The notes below the pieces were generated by a model. It was not told where the DNA came from. It saw only the letters and a program-made list of their open reading frames with translations, and made no database searches. Below are positions 1-6,025 of a stretch of 12,809 bases of DNA, one piece after another (position 1 is the stretch's first letter; every line of letters starts with the position of its first letter). The DNA lies in the NCBI GenBank assembly GCA_020848055.1, contig JADLBB010000011.1, positions 1 to 12,809 on the forward strand, read 5' to 3'. The position numbers and the translations under genes were made by a program. Origin of the DNA: Chloroflexota bacterium. GTDB lineage: Bacteria > Chloroflexota > Limnocylindria > QHBO01.

Positions 1-168
1 AAGCAGGTCGTTCTGCTGGCGGACTCATCCAAGTGGGGTCGGACCTTCGTCGGCCTGATTGCGCCGATCACGGCCGCACAGGTGGCCATCACCGATGCGG
101 GAGTGCCCGGCGAACTGCGGCAGCGGGCCGAGGAGGCGGGCGTGCGCGTGATGGTCTCCGATCCATGA
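1..168 (+). CDS. DeoR-family transcriptional regulator, C-terminal fragment
   Basis: The frame is open from the first base and ends at TGA 166-168, giving the last 55 residues of a protein whose start lies outside the window. The segment LADSSKWGR near the left edge, followed about 20 residues later by ITDAG and a short helix-strand tail, matches the end of the DeoR sugar-phosphate sensor domain. That domain has a typical (V/A)DSSK(F/W)GR and a later TD motif. DeoR regulators bind DNA through an N-terminal helix-turn-helix (not visible here) and usually respond to a phosphorylated sugar. The gene lies 77 bases upstream of the transketolase gene on the same strand, so it may control this pentose phosphate cluster, or it could be the last gene of an upstream sugar operon. 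The family call rests on a short tail. Confidence 0.75.
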   Translation, partial: KQVVLLADSSKWGRTFVGLIAPITAAQVAITDAGVPGELRQRAEEAGVRVMVSDP

Positions 169-198
169 CGTCATCGCCACTGGAGGCACCCTCGCACC

Positions 199-204
199 TA
201 TAGT
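199..204 (+). promoter_or_regulatory. Candidate -10 box upstream of transketolase
   Basis: TATAGT lies in the 77-bp gap between the DeoR-like gene and transketolase and is the most TATAAT-like hexamer there. It would start transcription near position 211, leaving a leader of about 35 nt before the ATG at 246. No convincing -35 hexamer sits 16-18 bp upstream, so this is a candidate based only on sequence and position. Nothing else stands out in the gap. Confidence 0.4.
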
Positions 205-245
205 GATAGCAGGCAGTCGTAAGCGTGAGGCAGGAACAGTCACCC

Positions 246-2105
246 ATGACATCCCAGCACGACGAGTGGCGCGAGCTCGGACAGCAGCTCCGCGTCGACT
301 CGATCAGATCCAGCAGCGCCGCCAACAGCGGCCACCCCACCAGCTCCATGTCCGCGGCCGACCTGATGGCGGTGCTCATGTCGAAGCACCTCCACTACGA
401 CTTCGACCGTCCCGATGACCCGCGCAACGACCACCTGATCTTCAGCAAGGGCCACGCCTCGCCGCTGCTGTACGCCATGTTCAAGGCGGCCGGCGCCATC
501 AGCGACGACGAGATGATGACGTTCCGCAAGTTCGGCTCGCGCATGGAGGGTCATCCCACCCCCGTGCTGCCGTGGGTGGACGTCGCAACCGGCTCGCTGG
601 GACAGGGACTGCCCATCGGGGTCGGCGTGGCCATGGCCGGCAAGCGCCTGGATCGGCTTCCGTACCGCGTCTGGGTGCTGTGCGGCGACTCGGAGATGGC
701 CGAGGGCTCGATGTGGGAGGCCTTTGAGGCCGGCGCCTTCCACGGGCTCGACAACCTGACCGCGATCATCGACGTCAACCGCCTCGGCCAGACCGGTGAG
801 ACGATGCACGGATGGGACCTCGACGCGTATCGCCGGCGGGCGGAGGCGTTCGGCTGGCATGCCATCGAGGTCGACGGCCATGATGTCGCCGCCGTGGATG
901 CGGCCCTGACCGAAGCCGTCGCCACCGAGGGACGGCCGACGGTCATCATCGCGCGCACCGAGAAGGGTCACGGCGTCGCGTCGGTCGCCAACAAGAACGG
1001 CCAGCACGGCAAGCCGGTGCCCGATGCCCCCGCGGCGATCGCCGAGCTTGGCGGCGTGCGCAACATCCGCGTTGACGTTCCGAAGCCGGCGTTGGACGGC
1101 GCGCCGCACGCCTTCGGCGACGGGGAGCTGGTGCTGCCGCGCTACGAGCCGGGGACGAAGGAGGCGACCCGCAAGGCGTTTGCCGATGCCCTCCTGGCGC
1201 TGGGCAGGGCCCGCGGCGACGTCGTGTCCCTCGATGGCGAGGTCGGCAACAGCACCTACACCGAGGAGTTCGCCGACGCGCTGCCGGATCGGTTCTTCCA
1301 GATGTACATCGCCGAGCAGCAGATGCTCGCCGCGGCCGTCGGGCTGCAGGTCCGCGGCTGGAAGCCGTTCGCCGCCACCTTCGCCGCCTTCCTGAGCCGG
1401 GCCTACGACTTCGTCCGCATGGCGGCCGTCAGCCGGGCGCACCTGGCTATCGGCGGATCGCATGCCGGCGTCAGCATCGGCGAGGACGGGCCGTCGCAGA
1501 TGGCGCTCGAGGACCTCGCATCCTTCCGCGCCGTGCATGGCTCCACCGTCCTGTACCCGAGCGACGCCAACGCGGCGGCGGCCCTGGTGCCGCAGATGGC
1601 CGAGCGGGAAGGCGTCGTCTACATGCGCACCACGCGCGAGAAGACGCCGATCATCTACTCCCCCGGGGAGGAGTTCCCGATCGGTGGCTCGCGGGTGGTG
1701 CGCCGCAGCGACGACGACGCGGTCACGATAGTGGCCGCCGGCATCACGCTGCACGAGGCGCTGGCCGCGGCCGACGCGCTTGCCGCAGATGGCATCAACG
1801 CCCGCGTCATCGACCTGTACAGCGTCAAGCCGGCCGACGCCGAGACGTTGCGTGCGGCGGCGCGCGAGACCGGGGCGATCATCACCGTCGAGGATCATTG
1901 GCCGGAGGGCGGCATCGGCGATGCCACCCTCGAGGCCCTGGCGACCACCCAGCCGCATCCGGCAGTGACCAAGCTGGCGGTCCGGATCATGCCCGGATCG
2001 GGCAAGCCGGCAGAGATGGTGGCCGCCGCCGGCATAGACGCCAACCACATCGCCGATGCGGCCCGGGCGCTCGTCCGCGATGCCACCGGCGCGAGGAGGA
2101 ACTGA
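246..2105 (+). CDS. tkt: Transketolase, animal-type, full length
   Basis: This is a thiamine diphosphate-dependent transketolase that moves two-carbon ketol units between pentose phosphate pathway sugars in the cytoplasm. From ATG 246 it has 619 residues, about the size of human transketolase (623). The order is a pyrophosphate-binding domain (about 8-270), a pyrimidine-binding domain (about 305-470) and a C-terminal domain (about 485-610). Visible motifs are NSGHPTSS (27-34), FSKGHASPLLYA (67-78), TGSLGQG (115-121), the cofactor site CGDSEMAEG (146-154) with metal ligands D148 and probably N178, and YIAEQQM (354-360), whose E357 matches the cofactor-activating glutamate. GVSIGEDGPSQMALEDLA (408-425) is almost identical to my memory of the animal enzyme. 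A GTG at 225 in the same frame is possible, but ATG 246 has AGGA ten bases before it and fits the family N-terminus better. Transaldolase begins one base after the stop. Confidence 0.96.
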   Translation: MTSQHDEWRELGQQLRVDSIRSSSAANSGHPTSSMSAADLMAVLMSKHLHYDFDRPDDPRNDHLIFSKGHASPLLYAMFKAAGAISDDEMMTFRKFGSRMEGHPTPVLPWVDVATGSLGQGLPIGVGVAMAGKRLDRLPYRVWVLCGDSEMAEGSMWEAFEAGAFHGLDNLTAIIDVNRLGQTGETMHGWDLDAYRRRAEAFGWHAIEVDGHDVAAVDAALTEAVATEGRPTVIIARTEKGHGVASVANKNGQHGKPVPDAPAAIAELGGVRNIRVDVPKPALDGAPHAFGDGELVLPRYEPGTKEATRKAFADALLALGRARGDVVSLDGEVGNSTYTEEFADALPDRFFQMYIAEQQMLAAAVGLQVRGWKPFAATFAAFLSRAYDFVRMAAVSRAHLAIGGSHAGVSIGEDGPSQMALEDLASFRAVHGSTVLYPSDANAAAALVPQMAEREGVVYMRTTREKTPIIYSPGEEFPIGGSRVVRRSDDDAVTIVAAGITLHEALAAADALAADGINARVIDLYSVKPADAETLRAAARETGAIITVEDHWPEGGIGDATLEALATTQPHPAVTKLAVRIMPGSGKPAEMVAAAGIDANHIADAARALVRDATGARRN

Positions 2106-2106
2106 C

Positions 2107-3210
2107 ATGAACACGCTGCAGCGGCTTCACGCCGAGCAGGACCAGAGCCCGTGGATCGACTTCATCGACCGCGACCTCATCACCAGCGGCAAGCTGCGGC
2201 AGATGGTCGCTGACGGCATTCGCGGGCTGACCAGCAACCCGACCATCTTCGCCAAGGCCGTCGCGACCGGCCAGTACGACGAGCTCATCCGTCGCGAGAT
2301 CGCCGCCGGCGACGAACCGATGCGCATCTACGAGGAGATCGCCGTCACCGATGTCAGCGACGCCTGCGACGTGCTGCGCTCCGTGTTCGACGCCTCGGGC
2401 GGGGCCGACGGCTTCGCCAGCATCGAGGTCGAGCCGCACCTGGCCCAGGACGCGGCCGGCACGCTGGCTCGCGCCCGAGAGCTCTGGCACCGCGTCGATC
2501 GACCCAACGCCTTCATCAAGATCCCCGCCACGGTGGCAGGCATCCCGGCCATCGAGGACGCGCTGGCGGAGGGCATCAACATCAACGTCACCCTGATGTT
2601 CAGCGTCGAGATCTACCGCCAGGTGGCGCACGCCTACATCGCCGGGCTGCGCCGCTACCGCGATGCCGGCGGTGACGTCAGCAAGGTCGCGAGCGTGGCG
2701 AGCTTCTTCGTCAGCCGGGTGGACACCAAGGTGGACAAGTACCTCGACGCCATCGGCACCGATGCGGCCCTCGCCGCGCGCGGCAAGGCAGCCATAGCCA
2801 ACGCCAAGGAGGCGTACCACTCGTTCAACGAGATCTTCGGCGGTGCCGACTTCGCCGATCTGCGCTCGGCCGGCGCCCGCGTGCAGCGCTGCCTGTGGGC
2901 CAGCACCAGCACCAAGAATCCCGCCTACAGCGACGTGCTGTACGTGGACGAACTGATCGGGCCGCAGACGATCAACACGCTGCCGATCGAGACGATCAAC
3001 GCGTTCCTCGACCACGGTCGGGTGGCGCTCACCCTCGATGGCGACATGCGCACCTCGACCGAAGCGCTGCGCGCGGTCGAGGCGGCCGGGGTCAGCATGG
3101 AACGCGTGACCTCGGAGTTGATCGACGAGGGCGTGGCGAGCTTCCAGAAGAGCGTGGACGACCTGATCGCCACGATCGACTCGAAGCGCAAGGAGCTCAC
3201 CCCCGCATGA
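2107..3210 (+). CDS. tal: Transaldolase
   Basis: Transaldolase transfers a dihydroxyacetone unit from sedoheptulose 7-phosphate to glyceraldehyde 3-phosphate, forming erythrose 4-phosphate and fructose 6-phosphate. The protein has 367 residues, the size of the longer actinobacterial and cyanobacterial transaldolases. Motifs are DRDLITSGKL (21-30), LTSNPTIFAKA (41-51), FIKIPAT (137-143) with Schiff-base lysine K138, ININVTLMFS (157-166), SFFVSRVD (199-206) and LWASTSTKNPAYSDVLYV (263-280). A strong ribosome-binding site, GAGGAGGA (2093-2100), lies inside the end of transketolase and only one base separates the genes, so they are surely cotranscribed. The stop overlaps the next start as ATGA. 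In other bacteria a transaldolase of this type is fused to the isomerase that here is a separate downstream gene. Confidence 0.95.
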   Translation: MNTLQRLHAEQDQSPWIDFIDRDLITSGKLRQMVADGIRGLTSNPTIFAKAVATGQYDELIRREIAAGDEPMRIYEEIAVTDVSDACDVLRSVFDASGGADGFASIEVEPHLAQDAAGTLARARELWHRVDRPNAFIKIPATVAGIPAIEDALAEGININVTLMFSVEIYRQVAHAYIAGLRRYRDAGGDVSKVASVASFFVSRVDTKVDKYLDAIGTDAALAARGKAAIANAKEAYHSFNEIFGGADFADLRSAGARVQRCLWASTSTKNPAYSDVLYVDELIGPQTINTLPIETINAFLDHGRVALTLDGDMRTSTEALRAVEAAGVSMERVTSELIDEGVASFQKSVDDLIATIDSKRKELTPA

Positions 3211-4901
3211 CGCCGCTGGACGCCGCGATCGCCGATCGGCTCCGCTCCTGGACCGATCAGCAGGTCGCTGAGCGGCTGTGGGCGAAGGATGGCTCGCTGT
3301 GGGCTGCCTCCGGCAAGGCGCCCGACGAGCTCGCGGCCTGGCTCGGCTGGCTGGACCTTCCCGATGCCATGAGCGCGCGCGTCGACGAGCTCGAGCATCT
3401 CGCCCGCGGCGTGCGCGAGGACGGCTATCGGCAAGCCGCCGTGCTGGGAATGGGTGGCTCGAGCCTTGCTCCCGACCTGTTCAGCCACGTGTTCGGCGGA
3501 CCCGGCGCGCCCTCGTCGGGCGGCCTGGACCTGCGCGTGCTGGACTCGACCCATCCCGACGTGGTGCGCGGCTTCCGCTCGTGGGCGCAGGCCCAGCGCA
3601 CGCTGTTCTGCGTCAGCTCCAAGTCCGGCTCGACGACCGAGCCGAACGCGTTCCATGCCGCCATGGGCGAGGTCGCCCCGGCGCTCGACTTCGTCGCCAT
3701 AACCGATCCGGGCACCTCGCTCGAGCAGCTCGCCCGAACGCAGGAGTTCCGGGCCATCGTCAACGCGCCTCCCGATGTCGGCGGCCGTTACTCGGCGCTG
3801 ACCGTGTTCGGGCTCGTCCCGGCGGTCCTGCATGGCGTTGACGTTGGCGCGCTGCTGGGGCGGGCCCGCGCCATGGCCGACGCGTGCCGCAACCCGTCCG
3901 CCGCGAACAATTCGGGCCTCGCCCTGGGCGCCGCGATGGGGGAGGCGGCGCTGGCCGGCCGCGACAAGCTGACGATCATCACGTCGCCACGCCTGGCGCC
4001 GTTCGGCGACTGGGTCGAGCAGCTCATCGCCGAGAGCACCGGCAAGGCCGGGACCGGCATAATCCCGGTTGTCCGCGAGCCGCTGCGTGACCCGGATGCC
4101 TACGCGGACGATCGCCAGTTCGTGTTCATCACGCTCGCGTCGAATCCCCACGACGATCTGCGCTCGCTGGCGGACGCGCTGGAAGCGCGCGGCCACCCAG
4201 TGCGTCACATCGGCCTGTCCGACACCCTCGACATCGGCGGCGAGTTCGTGCGCTGGGAGGTCGCGACGGCCATGGCGGGCATCGTGCTGGGCATCGACCC
4301 GTTCGACCAGCCCAACGTGCAGGAGAGCAAGGACGCGACCAAGGCGCTGCTCCAGGCCTACCAGGACCAGGGCGCCCTGCCGGCCCCGATGCCGATCGTG
4401 CCCGAGCCCGGCGTGTCGGTTACGGCCGACCCGCAGGCCATCGGCGACGCGCCGGTCAGCGTCGACGGCGCGATCAACCAGCTCCTGTCGCTCGTCCGCC
4501 CGGGCGTGGACTACGTCGCCATCCTGGCCTACCTGCCGATGGACCCCGACGTGGTCGAGCGCCTCCAGGCGATCCGCGCTCGCATCGGTGAGCGGACCGG
4601 GGCGGCGACGACCCTTGGCTTCGGGCCCCGGTTCCTGCATTCGACCGGGCAGCTCCACAAGGGCGGTCCGGATACTGGCGTGTTCCTGCAGATCACCGCG
4701 GATCCGTCGAAGGACCTGCCGATCCCGGGTTGGCCGGAGTCGTTCGGCACGTTGATCGCCGCGGAGGCGCTGGGCGACCTGCAGTCGCTCCAGAAGCGCG
4801 GCCGCCGCGTCATGCGGCTCCACCTGGCCGATGCGTCCGCCGGCCTGGACCGGCTGAACGCCACGGTCGACGTGGCGCTGCGACCCCGGCGAGATCGATA
4901 G
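3207..4901 (+). CDS. pgi: Phosphoglucose isomerase-like protein (isomerase half of Tal-Pgi type)
   Basis: This probably interconverts glucose 6-phosphate and fructose 6-phosphate. The 564-residue protein contains the two SIS subdomains of phosphoglucose isomerases: GMGGSSLAPDL (81-91), FCVSSKSGSTTEPN (134-147), GGRYS (192-196), SPRLAPFGDWVEQLIAESTGK (260-280, E276 matching the catalytic glutamate of ESNGK) and FDQPNVQESK (366-375, K375 at the place of the catalytic lysine). The C-terminal part from about 415 is unlike E. coli Pgi. It ends in a conserved-looking stretch with FLHSTGQLHKGGPDTG (476-491) and resembles the isomerase half of fused transaldolase/phosphoglucose isomerase proteins. 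The ATG overlaps the transaldolase stop by four bases, implying coupled translation. The family assignment is strong; that it is the cell's main glucose-6-phosphate isomerase is inferred. Confidence 0.88.
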   Translation: MTPLDAAIADRLRSWTDQQVAERLWAKDGSLWAASGKAPDELAAWLGWLDLPDAMSARVDELEHLARGVREDGYRQAAVLGMGGSSLAPDLFSHVFGGPGAPSSGGLDLRVLDSTHPDVVRGFRSWAQAQRTLFCVSSKSGSTTEPNAFHAAMGEVAPALDFVAITDPGTSLEQLARTQEFRAIVNAPPDVGGRYSALTVFGLVPAVLHGVDVGALLGRARAMADACRNPSAANNSGLALGAAMGEAALAGRDKLTIITSPRLAPFGDWVEQLIAESTGKAGTGIIPVVREPLRDPDAYADDRQFVFITLASNPHDDLRSLADALEARGHPVRHIGLSDTLDIGGEFVRWEVATAMAGIVLGIDPFDQPNVQESKDATKALLQAYQDQGALPAPMPIVPEPGVSVTADPQAIGDAPVSVDGAINQLLSLVRPGVDYVAILAYLPMDPDVVERLQAIRARIGERTGAATTLGFGPRFLHSTGQLHKGGPDTGVFLQITADPSKDLPIPGWPESFGTLIAAEALGDLQSLQKRGRRVMRLHLADASAGLDRLNATVDVALRPRRDR

Positions 4902-4916
4902 CACGCTTGGACTGGG

Positions 4917-5345
4917 TTAGTCCCGGACGAGGCCTCGAAGCGCTGGCGAAGCGGGGTCGACCCAACGCAGCTGCGGGACCGATGCGAACGCCTGGTCAGC
5001 CGATATCAGCGCCTCGGCGTCCCGCTCGATGGCCACCGCTGCCAGCACGGCATCGAACGCGCCGAGCGCAGGGTGGCGCTCGAACAGCGCCAGGCCGTGC
5101 TCGAGGTCATCGGGCGTGGTGACGATGAGGCTGAAGGCCGCGGCGTAGTTGCGCGCGACCGCCACCGCATCGGTCCGTGAGCGCCGGCGGGAACGGATGT
5201 GGGCGAACTCCTGGATGACGTCGACTGTCGTGGTGGCCTCGATGCGGCCCTCTCCGTGCCAGGTCAGCAGCCGGCGACACGGGTCACGCAGCGGATGCTC
5301 GCTGCCCACGGCGTAGACTAGGACCGTCGTGTCGAGGACGATCAC
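4917..5345 (-). CDS. PIN-domain toxin, VapC-like ribonuclease
   Basis: This 142-residue protein is a single PIN domain, the magnesium-dependent RNase fold of VapC toxins, which cleave tRNA or rRNA and stop growth when free of antitoxin. The acidic active-site residues are visible: D5 in IVLDTTVLVYA, E46 in VIQEFAH, D98 in GAFDAVLAA and D117 in ISADQAF. It starts at GTG (5345-5343), overlapping the antitoxin stop as GTGA, the usual coupled layout of antitoxin first and toxin second. All key residues are intact, so the toxin looks functional. Its 3' end faces the phosphoglucose isomerase gene with only 15 bases between, and no terminator hairpin is visible there. The RNA target cannot be told from sequence. 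Confidence 0.88.
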   Translation of the reverse strand: MIVLDTTVLVYAVGSEHPLRDPCRRLLTWHGEGRIEATTTVDVIQEFAHIRSRRRSRTDAVAVARNYAAAFSLIVTTPDDLEHGLALFERHPALGAFDAVLAAVAIERDAEALISADQAFASVPQLRWVDPASPALRGLVRD

Positions 5346-5599
5346 CTGGTTCGTCGGCGCGCGCGGTCGAGCTCCTGGCGCAGCGCTGCGGGGTCGGTTG
5401 GCACTTTCATCGGTTCGACTGCCAGGACCTCCGCTACCGCCATGCGTCGCTGCTCGGCATCGGCAGGCATGCGGTCGATCGCGTCGCGAATGACAGAAGC
5501 CACCGAAACCTGCCGCCGTTCTGCCTCCCGCGCCAGCTTGCGATAGCGCGGCTCGTCGAGCAGGAGCTGCACCCGACGATCTAAGTTGTGCATGTACAT
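5342..5599 (-). CDS. VapB-like ribbon-helix-helix antitoxin
   Basis: This 85-residue protein lies directly upstream of the PIN toxin. Its first 45 residues (strand RRVQLLLDE, then helices around YRKLAREAERRQVS and VASVIRDAIDRM) look like a ribbon-helix-helix DNA-binding domain. The polar, proline-containing rest (PMKVPTDPAALRQELDRARRR) would be the flexible tail that wraps the toxin. The start at 5599 is supported by AGGAG (5611-5607 on this strand) seven bases upstream; the in-frame ATG two codons later is less well placed. Such antitoxins usually repress their own operon, and a short imperfect palindrome overlaps the start codon. The fold call comes from pattern and context. Confidence 0.82.
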   Translation of the reverse strand: MYMHNLDRRVQLLLDEPRYRKLAREAERRQVSVASVIRDAIDRMPADAEQRRMAVAEVLAVEPMKVPTDPAALRQELDRARRRTR

Positions 5600-5603
5600 A
5601 TGC
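5590..5603. promoter_or_regulatory. Possible VapB operator palindrome over the antitoxin start
   Basis: GCATGTACATATGC has arms GCAT and ATGC and contains the perfect 8-bp palindrome ATGTACAT (5592-5599). It overlaps the antitoxin start codon in a noticeably AT-richer patch than the surroundings. Ribbon-helix-helix antitoxins bind short palindromes near their own start, so this is a reasonable operator candidate, but such short palindromes also occur by chance. Confidence 0.3.
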
Positions 5604-5653
5604 TAGCTCCTATTCGGAACCACGTCATGTCGAGGTTGACCAGCGCTCCGGCC

Positions 5654-5705
5654 ATGCTCCGCTACCGATGTGGGTTTAGGATTGCGCCGATGGTCCGCAT
5701 CGGTC
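5654..5705 (+). repeat. 52-bp imperfect direct repeat, copy 1 (promoter and start region)
   Basis: This segment matches 5927-5978 without gaps at 42 of 52 positions, with copies 273 bp apart. Shared blocks are ATGCTCC at the left edge, ACCGAT, TTAGGAT and GGTCCGCATCGGTC at the right. In this copy TAGGAT (5677-5682) lies seven bases before an ATG (5690) that opens the truncated membrane-protein frame, so the repeat spans a promoter plus the first five codons. This is the spacing expected of a leaderless gene. Confidence 0.75.
5677..5682 (+). promoter_or_regulatory. Candidate -10 box for leaderless transcription of the membrane-protein remnant
   Basis: TAGGAT fits the TANNNT -10 pattern and ends seven bases before ATG 5690, so transcription would start at or next to the start codon. 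That geometry is typical of leaderless genes in actinobacteria and related groups. The -35 position (about 5654-5659) has no recognisable consensus. TTGACC at 5636-5641 is too far away to pair with it. Confidence 0.45.
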
Positions 5706-5902
5706 CCAGCGCGAGACGGTTGGCGGTGCCGGCCGATGGACTCCTCCATCCGGTCGTTCTTGGCGCGATCGGCCTGCTGCTGCTAAACGATCACGTCCTC
5801 AAGACGACAACCCCGGGGTTCGTCACGGGCAAGCTTTCCGATTTCGCCGGCCTCGCGTTCTTTCGTGGAGACCTCGACGCCGCCGCAGGACGCCGCACTT
5901 GA
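5690..5902 (+). pseudogene. Truncated membrane-protein gene (N-terminal remnant)
   Basis: From ATG 5690 the frame encodes 70 residues and ends at TGA 5900-5902. Residues 17-58 contain a hydrophobic helix (HPVVLGAIGLLLLNDHVLK, 20-38) followed by TGKLSDFAGLAFF (46-58). I recall this pattern as the start of a multi-spanning membrane protein of unknown function, which normally continues with several more helices. Here the similarity stops abruptly after AFF and a short charged tail (RGDLDAAAGRRT) leads to the stop. No other frame nearby restores a hydrophobic continuation, so a deletion or rearrangement near 5862-5870 seems likely, not a simple frameshift. The frame is open upstream to 5588, but the TAGGAT box and the family-like N-terminus favour 5690. 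It could still be expressed as a short one-helix peptide. Confidence 0.55.
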
Positions 5903-5949
5903 GGTTCGCATCGGCGACCCCGCCTGATGCTCCCGCACCGATTCGGGCT

Positions 5950-5955
5950 TAGGAT
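5950..5955 (+). promoter_or_regulatory. Candidate -10 box for the gnd-zwf-opcA-pgl operon
   Basis: TAGGAT in repeat copy 2 is the best -10-like hexamer before gnd. It predicts a transcript start near 5962 and a leader of about 64 nt. The hexamer is conserved between the two repeat copies despite ten other changes, which is weak support for function. No good -35 consensus is seen at about 5927-5932. Confidence 0.42.
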
Positions 5956-5957
5956 GG

Positions 5958-5972
5958 TGCGGACGGTCCGCA
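5958..5972. promoter_or_regulatory. Perfect 15-bp palindrome, possible operator
   Basis: TGCGGACGGTCCGCA is a perfect inverted repeat with two 7-bp arms around one central base. It begins three bases after the candidate -10 box, over the predicted transcript start of gnd, a natural place for a repressor. In repeat copy 1 the corresponding bases differ at three positions and this symmetry is lost. The regulator is unknown; the DeoR-like protein at the left edge is one possibility, with no direct evidence. Confidence 0.4.
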
Positions 5973-6025
5973 TCGGTCTGGCAGGCTGAGCGCGCCGAAC
6001 GAGCAAGCAATACGCTGGAGGAACC

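Larger units (their letters stand above)
5927..5978 (+). repeat. 52-bp imperfect direct repeat, copy 2 (gnd leader region)
   Basis: Second copy of the element at 5654-5705, with ten mismatches and no gaps. TAGGAT is preserved at 5950-5955. The ATG of copy 1 is ACG here (5963-5965), though the following codons GTC CGC ATC GGT are unchanged, so this copy no longer opens the same reading frame. It lies 48-99 bases before the gnd start and would now serve as promoter or leader for block 2. Confidence 0.75.

Noticed and set aside
225..245. GTG 225 as transketolase start
   Set aside because: It would add seven residues of no family similarity and leaves ATG 246, with AGGA at a good distance, unused.
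240..2114. Long open frame of 624 codons on the - strand opposite transketolase
   Set aside because: It lies exactly opposite a confidently identified gene, its translation is low-complexity Arg/Gly/His-rich without motifs, and such antisense frames are expected at high GC.
2925..4904. Long open frame of 659 codons on the - strand opposite the isomerase gene
   Set aside because: Same reasoning: composition-driven shadow with no recognisable domain, opposite a gene with clear motifs.
4902..4916. Terminator between the converging isomerase and toxin genes
   Set aside because: Only 15 bases separate the stops and no hairpin with a T run is present.
5588..5689. N-terminal extension of the truncated membrane-protein frame back to 5588
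   Set aside because: It overlaps the antitoxin start, has no family-like sequence, and the TAGGAT box places a better start at 5690.
5954..5989. Eleven-codon open frame (MVRTVRIGLAG) before gnd, a possible leader peptide
   Set aside because: Its ATG overlaps the candidate -10 box, so a transcript from that promoter would not include it, and it has no run of regulatory codons. The residues resemble the start of the upstream truncated gene because of the repeat.
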